Below, one piece after another: positions 34,831-45,731 of a stretch of 64,000 bases of DNA. Under the pieces are notes generated by a model. The model was not told where the DNA came from and searched no databases. It saw only the letters and a program-made list of their open reading frames with translations. Position 1 is the first letter of the stretch. Each line of letters begins with the position of its first letter. The position numbers and the translations under genes are program-made. Source of the stretch: Zingiber officinale (lineage: Eukaryota; Streptophyta; Magnoliopsida; Zingiberales; Zingiberaceae); the NCBI RefSeq assembly GCF_018446385.1, contig NC_056002.1, positions 9,744,894-9,808,893 on the forward strand, written 5' to 3'.

Positions 34831-35870
34831 GGGGGTGTTTAGTTCTTTCCTAAGAATAGGAATCGGAATGGAAATCATTGTATTGTGGAATGAGAATGAT
34901 TATGAGCATGGATATCACTATTAAAAGCAATGCTTGGTTAGTTGTATATTTTCTATCGGAATAAATCAAAATTTTCTTTTTTACCCTTAAAAGAAAATAA
35001 GAGAAAAAAAATAGATGTGAGAGAAAATTAATATGAGAGAAAAATATGATGAAAGAGAATGATGAGAGAGAATGAAGAGAGAGAAAGTGTGATGAGAGAA
35101 AATGAGAAAAAAAAAGTGTGATAGGGGAGAGCATGATGAGAGAAGATGAGAGAGAAAATATGATGTGAGAGAAAGTATGATGAGAGAGGATGAAGAGAGA
35201 GAAAATGTAATGAGAAAAAATGATAAGGGAGAAAGTATGATGAGAGAGAAAGTGTGTTGAGGAAAAAAAAGAAGGAGTGTGATAAGAGAGATTGAGGTAA
35301 GAGAAAGTGTGATGAGAGCGAAAGTGTGATGAGAAAAAAAGATAAAAGAGAGTATGATGGGAGAGATTGAGGAGAGAGAAAGTATAATGAGAGAGAAAGT
35401 ATGATGAAAAAAAAGAAGGAAGAGAGTGCGATGGAAGAGATTGAGGAGAGAGAAAGTATGATGAGAGAGAAATTGTAATAAGAAAAAAAGAGGAAAGAGA
35501 GTATGATAGGAGATATTAAGGAGAGAGAAAGTGTGTGATAAAATGATGAGAGATAAAATATGATGAGAGAGAACAAGGAGAGAGAAGTGATATGAAAGTA
35601 TAAATAAATAAATATATTTTGATATTTGATATTAAGGGAGAAAATTTTAGTTTTAGGTCAAGGGTATTTTTGGAATAAGGGAATATTTTGATTGATGAAA
35701 ATAGGGTAATGGCTCATTGAAGGGGAGGTACATGGGAATGAGTTATTACCCAATTTCAAGGATTTATTCCCTTATTTTTATTCTTATTCCTATAATCCAA
35801 ACATTAACAATGACAATCAATGATTTCCATTTCCATTCTCCACTCCTATTCCCCTAAACCAAACGCCCCC
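34831..35870. mobile_element. Tourist-like MITE with purine-repeat interior, copy 2
   Basis: Ends GGGGGTGTTTAGTT and, reversed, GGGGGCGTTTGGTT. Flanks are TAA (34828-34830) and TTA (35871-35873). The interior about 34990-35600 is the GAGAGAAAGTGTGATGA-type array. The 182- and 94-residue minus-strand frames are low-complexity products of this array. Confidence 0.85.
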
Positions 35871-35873
35871 TTA

Positions 35874-37780
35874 GTCTTCCTTGTTTGATGTATGTTTGTC
35901 ATAGTTTCCAACGTCTAACTAGAGTATTTATTGATTGTTTAAGCACATGTCCATACCATCTTAAATGAATCTCTTGGAGTTTTTCCTCAATAAATATAAT
36001 TTCGACTTTCTCTCTAATGCTCTCATTTTTCATCCTGTCCTTTCTCAATATGTCTACACATTTATCTTAACATCATGATCTTTACAACTCTCATTTTCTG
36101 CTCATGTGCACAAGTCATAAGCCAACATTCTGCTCTATATAACATAACCAGTCTAACTAAGATTTTGTAGAACTTTCCTTTAAGTCTTGAGGTACTTTAC
36201 GATTACATAAAACACTCGATGTTCTCCTCCATTTCAACCATCTTGCTTGTATTCTATGTAAGACATCTCTCTCAATCCTTCCATCGTTTTAAAAAATGAT
36301 CCTAAATATTTAAAGCTCTCAATTCTAGGTAACTTGTCATTTCCTATCTTAACAATTATCTCATTACGTCTAATATTACTAAACTTAAATTCTATATATT
36401 TTATTTTTATTCTACTAAGCATAAAACGAGAAGGGGAGCCTTGGCGCAATAGTAAAGTTATTGTTTTGTGACCAAAAGGTCACGGGTTTGAATCTTAGAA
36501 ACATCCTCTTACAAAAAGCAGGGTAAGGCTGCGTATAATGGATCCTTCCCCGGGACCTCGCATAGCGGGAGCTTCGTGCACCGGGCTGCCCTTAAGCATA
36601 AAACATTTTGGAAAGTGTTTTCCACCAAAATTTCAGTTTAGCATTTACTCCTTCATATATTTCATCTACCAAAATAATATTATCTACAAAAAATATAGAC
36701 CATAGTATTGTATCTTGAAATGTGTGCAGTGAATTCATCCATAATTAATGTTAAAAGATAAGGACTTACAGCCGATCCTTGATATAACCCTATCTTTATT
36801 GGAAATGCTTCAATCACCCTGCCTGAAGTTTTTACACCGGTTATTATATCCTCATACATATCCTTAATTAGTTCAAAATATGTTACGCTAATACTTCTTT
36901 TTTCTAGAATTCTCCATATAATTTCTTTTGAGATTCTATCATAAGTTTTTTCTAATTTAATGAATATAATGTGTAAATTTATTTTTTCTCCTGATATTTT
37001 TTAATTAGTTGTGTAGGAAGATGTATAGCTTCTGTTATAGACCTTCCAGTATAAATCCAAATTGATTTTTAATCATTGATGTCTCCTTCCATAATATTTT
37101 TTCAATTACTCTTTTCCAAAATTTTAAGATATGACTCATTAGTTTAATACCCCTATAGTTTGCATAATTGTGTATGTTTCTCGTGTTATTATATAAAGAA
37201 ACTAGAGTACTTACCCTCCATTGATCATATATATTTTTTTTATTTTTAATATCATGTTAAATAATTTTATAAATTATTTAATACTTTGTTTCCATGGACA
37301 CTTTTATATCTCCATCGGAATATCATCTGGTCCAATAGATTTCCCATTGTACATCCCATTTAAAGCTTATCTACTTCTGAAATTTAAATTTTATAATAAA
37401 ATTTTTAATTTCTATACTAATTTAATTTACTTAAATTACCTAAGTTAAGTTGGTCTTCAAGACCTTTATTAAAAAATTGATAAAAATATATCTCCCACCG
37501 CTCTTTTAATTTTCCATCATCTAGTACCATATTACATTCATCTTTAATATATTTTATTTGGATAAGAACTCTTATATCCATTTCTCTCACTTTAACTATT
37601 CTATAAATATCTCTTTCTGCTTCTTTTGTATCTAATTTTTGATATAATTGTTTAAAAGATTCATTCTTTGCTTCATTCACCATTTTCTTAGTCTCTTTCT
37701 TGGATATTGTATATATTTTTTCTTCTATTTTATCTTCCTCTGGTTTTGAGATATTGTGCTATGAGATTATTGGATATTAT
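35874..37780 (-). mobile_element. RTE-like LINE remnant
   Basis: Read on the minus strand, pieces of a LINE reverse transcriptase appear in order: ERWEIYFYQFFN (37500s), LEKTYDRISKEIIWRILEK and IKDMYEDIITGVKT (36850-36960), FPIKIGLYQGSAVSPYLLTLIMDEF (36740-36810), the catalytic block mutated to FVDN (usual FADD), and FKYLGSFF (36290s). Stops and shifts are frequent. The GLHQGS..LSPYLF and NAKL signatures point to the RTE-like plant LINEs rather than L1. The target border is hidden by the abutting MITE on the left. Confidence 0.8.
36428..36592 (+). mobile_element. Au-like SINE inserted in the LINE
   Basis: Head ggggagccttggcgcaat, B-box-like ggtcacgggtttgaatc, tail gcgggagcttcgtgcaccgg then gctgcccttaa. 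The 12-bp target duplication TAAGCATAAAAC is at 36416-36427 and 36593-36604. The duplicated bases are LINE coding sequence, so the SINE came later. Better preserved than the copy at 13135-13306. Confidence 0.93.
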
Positions 37781-38049
37781 ATTTGTTGTAACTTGGTTCT
37801 ATTTATTTTTGTTATTGTATTATTGCCTATTCGAATTTAGTTAATTATTAGTTGTATATTATATTGAAACTTGGTTGATGAAACATATTGTTTGTTAGTT
37901 GTATTTGGAGATATTAAACATGTTTGGATATATTTGTGATGATGAATATTTTGGTTTATGTTATTGTGTTTGTATTTATTTTTGTTGTATTTGTGTTCAA
38001 TTTTGTTGTATTTAATTTATATATATGGTACATGCCGAAAAAGAAAAAT

Positions 38050-38612
38050 TATTGGTAATTTTTTTTTACTTTCGCGATGAATTTTGCGATGAAAAATGAT
38101 TTGTTACAAATCTATCGTAATATACTGTTTTATCAAAATTTTGCAACAAAAATTAAAATTTGTCGCAATATGTAACGATTCTGTAACGGATTTAGAATTT
38201 TCCTTAAATTTGCAATGAAATTCTAAGTTCGTTGCAATTTGCAATGAATATCAAAATTCATTGTAAATTGCGATGAATTCAGAATGCATTACAAATTGTG
38301 ATGAATTTTGATATTTGTTGCAAATTGCAACGAATTCAAAATTTTGTTGCAAAAATTAGATTTTCGGTTGTGGAGTGGTTTGCGATGAAAAAATTTTTTT
38401 GTCGCAAAATCAACGACGAATTTTGCAACGAATAAGATATTCGTTGCAAAATTTACAACGAATTTTTAGTTTTTCGTTGCAAAATTTAGGGACAACTGGT
38501 TTGTGACGAAATTTTTTTCGTCGTAAATTTCGTTACAAATGCATTTTGCAATGAATTTTTTTTCTGAAATTCGTTACAAAATTTGTCCCTAAATGACTGA
38601 TTTTTTGTAGTG
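38050..38612 (-). mobile_element. CACTA transposon end with subterminal repeats
   Basis: The right edge, read on the minus strand, begins CACTACAAAAAATCAG (38612 downward), the standard CACTA terminus. Inward are many short direct and inverted repeats of the type ttcgttgcaaaattt / aatttgcgatgaa, as in CACTA subterminal regions that bind transposase. No matching second end was found to the left; the LINE and AT-rich DNA take over. Likely a truncated, non-autonomous copy. Confidence 0.75.
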
Positions 38613-38904
38613 TCAGGAGAGTTTCAAAAATATTGAAAATGTGAATAAAAATAAAGAGGTGGATGATAAGAATTTCATTGTGTATGGCTTAGTCACTCAT
38701 TAAAAGTTTTATGGCAAGGTTGTTTGTTTATATTGTTAAACAAGTATATATGTTGTGAACAATTGAATAAGGAGAGGTTCTTTTTTCACGCGTGGGTGCA
38801 TAGAGAGAGTAAATGCAAGGTTTAAATTTTATTGAATCAAGTTGACTCATATATAAATACGATTTACATGCATCAAATACTAGATCAACCTAATAGAAAG
38901 GGCC
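38613..38904. other. Spacer, nothing recognised
   Basis: AT-rich DNA between the CACTA end and the second copy of the dispersed duplication. No frame or repeat is seen. The segment 37781-38049 is likewise T-rich and unassigned. Confidence 0.3.
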
Positions 38905-39120
38905 GGAAGTAATTGGAAGAAGGCATGGTAATACAATATTTATAATTAAGATCGTTTTTTAAATTTAAATCTTCTTTAAATAATAAATTTGATTAAATTA
39001 GATAAAGGCAATGGAAGAGATATTATATTATTTGACATATATGGATATATAGAAAAATAATAAAATGCTTTTTAAAAATCATGAAAACAAGTCTCTCAAA
39101 TAATCATATAATACAAAATA
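38905..39120. repeat. Right copy of the 220-bp dispersed duplication
   Basis: Same orientation as 34465-34690, sharing e.g. aataataaatttgatta and catatatggatatatagaaa. Both copies are followed, 32-140 bp later, by a purine-repeat MITE, but in opposite orientations. Confidence 0.8.
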
Positions 39121-39151
39121 ATAAAAATGAGAATAAAATGACCAACATTTA

Positions 39152-40190
39152 GGTGGTATTTGGTTTAGAGATTTAAGAATAAGGGAATGGATTTATTCCC
39201 AAACTTTATGTTTGGTTAATGGGAATGGAATCAAGATTTAGAATGAAACCCAAAAATTTGGGTATAGATGAATCCCACCCCCTCCCTTGGGTTTTGATGG
39301 AATGAGAATTAAGTTTTGGACGAAAATACCCTTAATATGTTTGTTCAATTTTTCTTTTATTTCACTCTTTCTCCTTGTTCTATTTCATTATACTTTCTCT
39401 CTCCTTATTCTATCATCACACTTTCTCTCTCAACATATTTTCCCTCTCCTCATTCTCACTTGTCGCACATTCTCTACCATTTTCTTTCTGTATTCTCTCT
39501 CATCATACACTCTCTCTCATTATTTTCTCTCTCTTCATTCTCTCCTCATTTTTTCATCATACTTTCTCTTTTATCATATTTTCTCTCTCCTTAATCTCTC
39601 TTACTAGACTCTCTCTCTCCATATTTTCTCTCATTAAACTTTCTCTCTCTTCATTCTCTTCCATCGCACTCCCTCTCCTCATTTTCTCTCGTCACACTTT
39701 CCCTCTCTTCATTTTTTCCCATCACATTTTCTCTCTCATCATATTTTCTCATCATACTTTCTCTTCTCAATCTCTCATTTTCTCTCATCACATTTTCTCT
39801 CTCTTTATTTTTTTCCATCACTCTTTGTCTATAAGCACACTTTCTCTCTTATCATACTTTTCTCTTCTCAATCTCTCCTATCACGCTCTCTCTCCTCACT
39901 TTCTCTCATCACACTTTCGCTCTTTTCATTTTCCCCATCACACTTTCTCTCTCATCACACTTTCTTTCTCATCATATATTTCTCTCACATTCAACTTTCT
40001 CTTCTATTTAATTTTTTCTCTTATTTTTTCCTAAGGGTAAAAAAGAAAATTTAGATTCATTCCGATTGAAAATATTCAACTAACAAAACATTATTTTTAA
40101 AAATGATACCCAAGCTCATACCCATTCCCATTCCACAATACTATGATATCCATTTCTATTCTGATTCCTAGGAGAGAACCAAATATCACC
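39152..40190. mobile_element. Tourist-like MITE with purine-repeat interior, copy 3 (reversed)
   Basis: Ends GGTGGTATTTGGTT and, reversed, GGTGATATTTGGTT; TTA on both flanks (39149-39151, 40191-40193). The interior 39350-40020 is the complement of the arrays in copies 1 and 2 (tctctcatcacactttc). The 219-residue Ser/Leu/Phe-rich frame here is an artefact of that array. Confidence 0.87.
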
Positions 40191-40326
40191 TTATTATATA
40201 TCTTATTTCATTATTTTTAAAGATTTTAAGATAATTTAAGAATATTAAAAGAACTATATGAAAAATAAACTTTATTTCACCATTTAAAATGCATAACATA
40301 ATTTATTCTCAATCTTGATAAAACGA

Positions 40327-40696
40327 TCAACAGAAACAGTGACACACTTCAAGTCGACCTCGCACTAAACATCCTCCTCCTCTGCATTTGGTTCCACACC
40401 AAGCGTCGCAGGCACGATTGTCATCATCACCCTTGCAACCGGTCCGTGGACTATCACCCCATTGGCTATAATCCCAACAGCAATTGATGGCATCGGAGAC
40501 ATCTTCAATTTAAGACAAAAATATATAAATATCAATATTAGTAAACATGATAAATAAAAGAAAATGTTAACTTTCTCGCAATTCATAATATTAGTAAACA
40601 TGAACAAACAAAATAAATAAAAGATAATATTAACTTACTCGTAATGCACAAGGTAGTAAAAATAAGGAAGACACAGAGAATTACAACTCTTGACAT
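40327..40696 (-). CDS. Secreted defensin-like cysteine-rich peptide, two exons
   Basis: Exon 1 (40696-40639) codes MSRVVILCVFLIFTTLCIT plus one base, a classic signal peptide. Intron 40638-40503 (136 bp) has donor gtaagt and acceptor ttgaag. Exon 2 (40502-40327) codes 57 residues to TGA. Total 77 residues. The mature part has ten Cys: CC-x13-C-x8-C-x3-C-x3-C-x4-C-x8-C-x-C-x-C, the last Cys at the C-terminus. CxxxC, GxC and CxC are those of cysteine-stabilised alpha-beta (defensin-like) folds, with GGGC...C as a gamma-core. One intron after the signal peptide is the usual DEFL gene plan. Such peptides act in defence or in pollen-pistil signalling; which applies here is unknown. Splice sites, phase and Cys pattern all agree. 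Paralogue or transcript evidence is needed for proof of expression. Confidence 0.82.
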
Positions 40697-41463
40697 GGTG
40701 TACTACTAATTTCTGTTTTATAATTTGTATGTAAATTTTGTGTTTAACTTCGGTGTGAGATGAATATTTATATTGGAAAAAAAAGTGAAGAAAGGGAATA
40801 AATTTAAAAGAAAATGTAACAAATAAAGTAATCAATCATATAATTAAAGAGCAAATGAGTCATATAATTTTTAAAAATAATATTATATACCTACCTTTCA
40901 ATTATGAATAGTCATATAAAGAAATAAATTTACAATTCTTCAAACTAAATCAGGCAAGTTTATATATCATGATTATATGTTTTTTTTATTAGAATTCGAG
41001 TGAAGATAATTTATTTTACTTTAAATAGTGGGAAGGACTATTAATTATTTAAAAATTAATCGTTAGTAAGATTAGCTGCTTATTATTTTTGGTAATTTGA
41101 TTTTGTTTAGTAACAATAAAATAAATTAATTCATAATATTTCTTAAAAATATTCTTTTGTCACTGCTACTGTAGATAATATTTAATTATCTCTTAAATAA
41201 ATTGGTCAAGTATTAATACTGATTGATACTGTTGGTATCTATATGAATGACTTATTGGATGCCTGACATTCCATATGTAAATGACTATTATACTAGGACA
41301 AATGTCCCCTGTAATTTTATCGTTCCTGAAAGTGTGAAGTTATCCAGAAAGGATTGCTAGGATGATGTCTCCACTCTAGTGCTCGAATAATAATAATTCT
41401 AAAAAAACAATTATTTAAGGTTTAACTTGAAATGAAATTCTATAAGATATAATCATAAAAATT
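40664..41463 (-). repeat. Tandem unit 1: DEFL exon 1 and upstream region
   Basis: This 800-bp unit starts within DEFL exon 1 and runs upstream of the gene. Unit 2 begins at 41464 with the same phrase (aaggaa..cacagagaatta). Since the gene lies on the minus strand, the unit is its promoter plus the first codons. Confidence 0.9.
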
Positions 41464-43282
41464 AAGGAAACCACAGAGAATTATAACTCTTGACATATTG
41501 TACTGCTAATTTCTCCATTACAATTTGTATGTAATTTTGTGTTTAACTTGGGTGTAAGATGAATATTTATATTGGTAAGAAAAGTGAAGAAAGGGAATAA
41601 ATTTAAAAGAAAATGTAATAAATAAAATAATCAATCATATAATTAAGAGAAAATGGCTCATATAATTTTTAAAAATAATATTATATATATACCTTTCAAT
41701 TATGAATAGTCATATAAAGAAATAAATTTACAATTCTCCAAAATAAATCAGGCAAGTTTATATATCATGATTATATGTTATTTTTTTATTAGAATTCGAG
41801 TGAAGATAATTTATTTTACTTTAAATAGTGGGAAGGACTATTAATTATTTAAAAATTAATCAATAACATCCACAATATAATAGTTTAGTAAGATTAGCTG
41901 TTCATTATTTTTGATAATTTGATTTTGTTCAGTAACAATGAAATAAATTAATTCATAATATTTCTTAAAAATATTCTTTTATCAGTAAACTGTAGATAAT
42001 ATTAATTATCTCTTAAATAAATTGGTCATCAAGTATCAATAATAAATAATTCTAGTCGTTACTAGTTGATATAGTTGGTATCTATATTTGGTATCTATAT
42101 AAATGATTACTCTAAGGGTGCGTTTGATTCGAGATTATCCTTGATAATTTTGATTATTCATTAAAGGTTATCAACAGAAATCTTGTTTGGTTTAGGTAAT
42201 CGATGATTCCCAAGTAATGTTCCATGCTCGACACGTCAGTAAAAGGGACATGCAACCCGGAATCGGAAAACCTCGAAAAATTGAGATTTTTCTTGATTCC
42301 GGGGTTAACGAAGTTTTTTTTATCCAAAATACCCTCGAATAAAAGAAAACTATGATAAAAAAGAAAAATGTAAAGGACAAAATAAAAAAATAATAAAAAT
42401 AATAATATAAGATAAAAAAACTTTTAAAAAATAAAAAAATGTAAAAAAATAAAAAAATAGAAAAACCATTAAAAAATTTAAAAATAAAAAAAAATAGGAA
42501 AAAAAATTTTAAAAAACATAAAAAATAGGAAAAGTGTAAAAAAATAAAAAAACATAAAAATTAATTAAAAACATAAAAAATATATAAAAAAATAAAAAAA
42601 TACAAAAAAATTAAAAAACATAAAATTTTTTTAAAAAGTAAAAAAAAATTAAAAATAAAAAACGGGGAAAAAATTAAAAAAGGAAAATAAAACAAATAAA
42701 AAAATAAAAAAACACATAAAAATAAAGAAAAACATCATAAAAGAAAAAATAAAAAAGACGTAGAATTAAAATAATAATAATAATAATAATGATAATAATA
42801 ATAATCATAATAATAATATATATCGTTAGTTTTATAACTAAGAGTAATATAATAAAATATTACACTAGGTTATTTATTGAAATTTTCAAATAAATAAATT
42901 TTTGTTACATTACCTAGGTTAAACCAAACAACATTTGGTTATATTTTATTTCTCATAATCTTAGTTATATGATTATTTGATAATCACATAACCAAGGTTA
43001 TACATGATAACTTGAACCAAATGCACTCTAATAGATTTTGAAGTCAATACTAAGCGAGTGTAAAATAACTCACTAGATACCTGACCTTCCATATGTAAAT
43101 GACTATTATACTGGGATAAATGTCTCCTATAATTTTACCCCTTCCTCGAAGTGTGAAGTTATCCCAAAAGGATCGCTAGGATCTCCACCTCTATTGCTCT
43201 GATAATAATAATATTCTAAAAAAATAATAATAAGGTTTAACTTGAAATGGATATTATTTTATAAGATATAATCATAAAAATT
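41464..43282 (-). repeat. Tandem unit 2, split by a MITE
   Basis: About 85-90% like unit 1 by eye. The DEFL start survives as ATG TCA AGA GTT ATA ATT CTC TGT, but the frame then reads into TAG after 18 codons and no exon 2 follows. It is a decayed signal-peptide exon. The MITE 42116-43028 interrupts it. Confidence 0.88.
42116..43028. mobile_element. Tourist-like MITE with A-rich interior inside tandem unit 2
   Basis: Ends GGGTGCGTTTGATTC and, reversed, GAGTGCATTTGGTTC; TAA at 42113-42115 and 43029-43031. Unit 3 shows the unoccupied site (ctctaagtagatttt near 43898). The interior 42340-42770 is almost only A and T (aaaaataaaaaa), followed by a TAA/ATA microsatellite at 42767-42822. A different family from the purine-repeat MITEs. 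Confidence 0.9.
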
Positions 43283-44073
43283 AAGGAAGCCACAGAGAAA
43301 TTTGTATGTATATTTTGTGTTTAATTTAGTTGTAAGATGAATATATATATATTGGTAAGAAAAGTGAAGAAAGGGGATAAAATTAAAAGAAAATGTAACA
43401 AATAAAATAATCAATCATATAATTAGAAGCAAATGACTCATATAATTTATAAAAATAGTATTATATATATCTACCTTTCAATTATGAATATAGAAATAAA
43501 TTTACAATTCTCCAAAATAAATCAGGCAAGTTTATATATCATGATTATATGTTATTTTTTTTATTAGAATTCGAGTGAAGATAATTTATTTTACATTAAA
43601 TAGTGGAAGGAACTATTAATTATTTAAAAAATAATCGATAACATCCACAATACAATAGCTTGAGTAAGATTAGGTTTATTATTTTTGGTAATTTAATTTT
43701 ATTCTGTTAAAATAAAAAAATAATTCATAATATTTCTTAAAAACGTTCTTTTAACTCCTAAATAAATTTGGTCATCAAGTATCAATAATAAATAATTCTA
43801 GTCATGATGAATTGACATAATTTGTATCTATATGGATGGTTGCTAAATAATTCTAGTCCTTATAGATTGACACGATTTGTATACATATAGATGGTTGCTC
43901 TAAGTAGATTTTGAAATCAATACTCAGCAAGTGCAAAATATTTCACTGGAGGCCTAGCCTCCCATATGTAAATAGCTGCTACGCTATGACAAATATTCCC
44001 TATAATTTTATCCTCTTCCAACAAGTGATCACTAGGATGATAACGCCATCTCTATTTTCTAATAATAATAATT
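43283..44073 (-). repeat. Tandem unit 3 of the DEFL upstream region
   Basis: Same order of phrases as units 1 and 2. The bases that code the signal peptide in unit 1 are mostly deleted (cacagagaaatttgtatg), so no start remains. The far end runs into an AT microsatellite next to the gypsy LTR. Confidence 0.88.
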
Positions 44074-44078
44074 CTAAT

Positions 44079-44123
<45 letters not shown>
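44079..44123. repeat. AT dinucleotide microsatellite
   Basis: Some 21 AT repeats between DEFL tandem unit 3 and the start of the gypsy LTR. Confidence 0.95.
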
Positions 44124-44126
<3 letters not shown>

Positions 44127-44786
44127 ATGTAACATGATGATCAAAGTCTAGACGATGGGACGGTCAAAGTCAATATGAGATGACAGTCACTCTCTAGAAA
44201 GAGTGAAATCCTCTCATCTAGCTTTGATTAAACCACACAGTACTAAGCTTCTTAGATCCCACTAGATAGAGTTACAATTCAGTCGGATAAAGGTGTTCAG
44301 CCCTTAAGCCGAGTGAACTAGGAAATCTAGTGTCTCAAGGGCAACCAGATCTTAAGGTGGTCAAGCTTAAGGCCGGCCAACCTTACATATCAGACGGGAT
44401 GACTGACTTACTCCACAACATACCCATCATAAGTAATAGTGTGTATGAGCATCCGTCCAGCCCTAGAGTCGGATAAGTATACATACCCCGACTATATAAA
44501 AATCTGGTCAAGCAATGACATGATGTAGTTCAACTCAATATACCAATTGAACTTCTTAGAACATAGTTCTGCCTCTCGGTAGCCCATTATAAGCCCAGAC
44601 CAAAAAAGGACGACCGAGCCTATAGTACCTATCCTCATATTATCACCCGGGTGGGATTGCAGCAAAACATATATCAGAAGAACTTCTAAGGAGTATAAGG
44701 GACTATATTATTTCTTGAGCAGATTTTCAACATGACTAAGACATTATATCACTCTCAAATGAATGTCTCAGGACTGCACAAAATCT

Positions 44787-45128
44787 AACAGGAAGGTTGA
44801 CTTAAGGACTAGCCGGGTTATGCTCAACAGATAATATCAACCTAATAGGACAACCGACTTAAGGACCAACCAAGTTATACCCAACATATAACGTCAGGCT
44901 AATAGGACGGTCAGCTTAAGGGCCGACCGGGTTATGCTCAACAGATAACATCAGCCTAATATGACGACCAGCTTAAGTATCGATTGGGTTATGCTCAGCA
45001 GATGACATCATCCTAACAAAGTGGTTGACTTAAGGACCAACCTGATTATATTCAGTTGATAGTATCATCTCAATAGGGCGGCCGACTTAATGACCGATCG
45101 AGATATATTCAGCAGACAACATCTTAAC
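44787..45128 (+). repeat. 57-bp tandem repeat, six copies, in the gypsy LTR
   Basis: The anchor cttaagg (or variants) falls at 44801, 44858, 44915, 44972, 45029 and 45086, always 57 bp apart although the units themselves have diverged. Each unit contains a form of ccgacttaaggaccgacc and ttatgctcaacagat. Stops occur in the units, so no repeat protein is implied. Confidence 0.92.
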
Positions 45129-45731
45129 AACCTAGTATAATAATAATTATGTGCCAGAGAATATCCTTATGGAACCTTTTTCAAGACCATCGTATCTCCC
45201 ATTAGCAGACCAATTATAATAGCATATTCCTTAGGTAACTCCAGTGATAACAGAAACTATAAATGACAAAAAGGGTGTACATCTGGGTTAGTAGAAGATT
45301 CCTTGGATGATTGTGGTTGTACACTCTTTTTTACCTAACAACCTCTAACACATTTCATCATCTCATGATTGTGGAGGTTATGCGAGGTGGTATATAATAG
45401 GGGAGTCCTCTCCGTAATGAAGGTATGCTCACTGACATCTATAACTTTACTTTCATGCAGACGTTTTGATTGTTCTTCATTCACTCGAACTAGGACTGAC
45501 TTGAGCATCGGAGGATCTTCACCAAGGACCCCCCCTAATTTCAAGGCACTGATATTTTATTAGATCGTCTCCTTGTGTGCAAGATCAAAGGAGAAGCTTC
45601 TTTTGGAGAGGAAAGTGTTCGGACAGTGAATCATTCATCCACCGTGCCCAGTGCATTATCCCTGTAGGTCTCAGATATGATCAAATTTGGCACCGTCTGT
45701 GGGAATCTTTGCTTGAATCTAAGAATTGAAG

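Noticed and set aside
35028..35576. Minus-strand frame of 182 residues
   Set aside because: Same cause: array in MITE copy 2. The 77-residue frame at 6415-6648 is the like in copy 1.
36234..36449. 71-residue minus-strand frame as a gene
   Set aside because: A chimera of SINE sequence and LINE RT.
39287..40034. Open frames of 92-219 residues rich in Ser, Leu and Phe
   Set aside because: They read the pyrimidine strand of the MITE tandem array; low complexity, three frames open at once.
40365..40607. 80-residue minus-strand frame over the DEFL intron and exon 2
   Set aside because: It reads the wrong frame of exon 2 and the intron; the spliced DEFL frame explains the sequence better.
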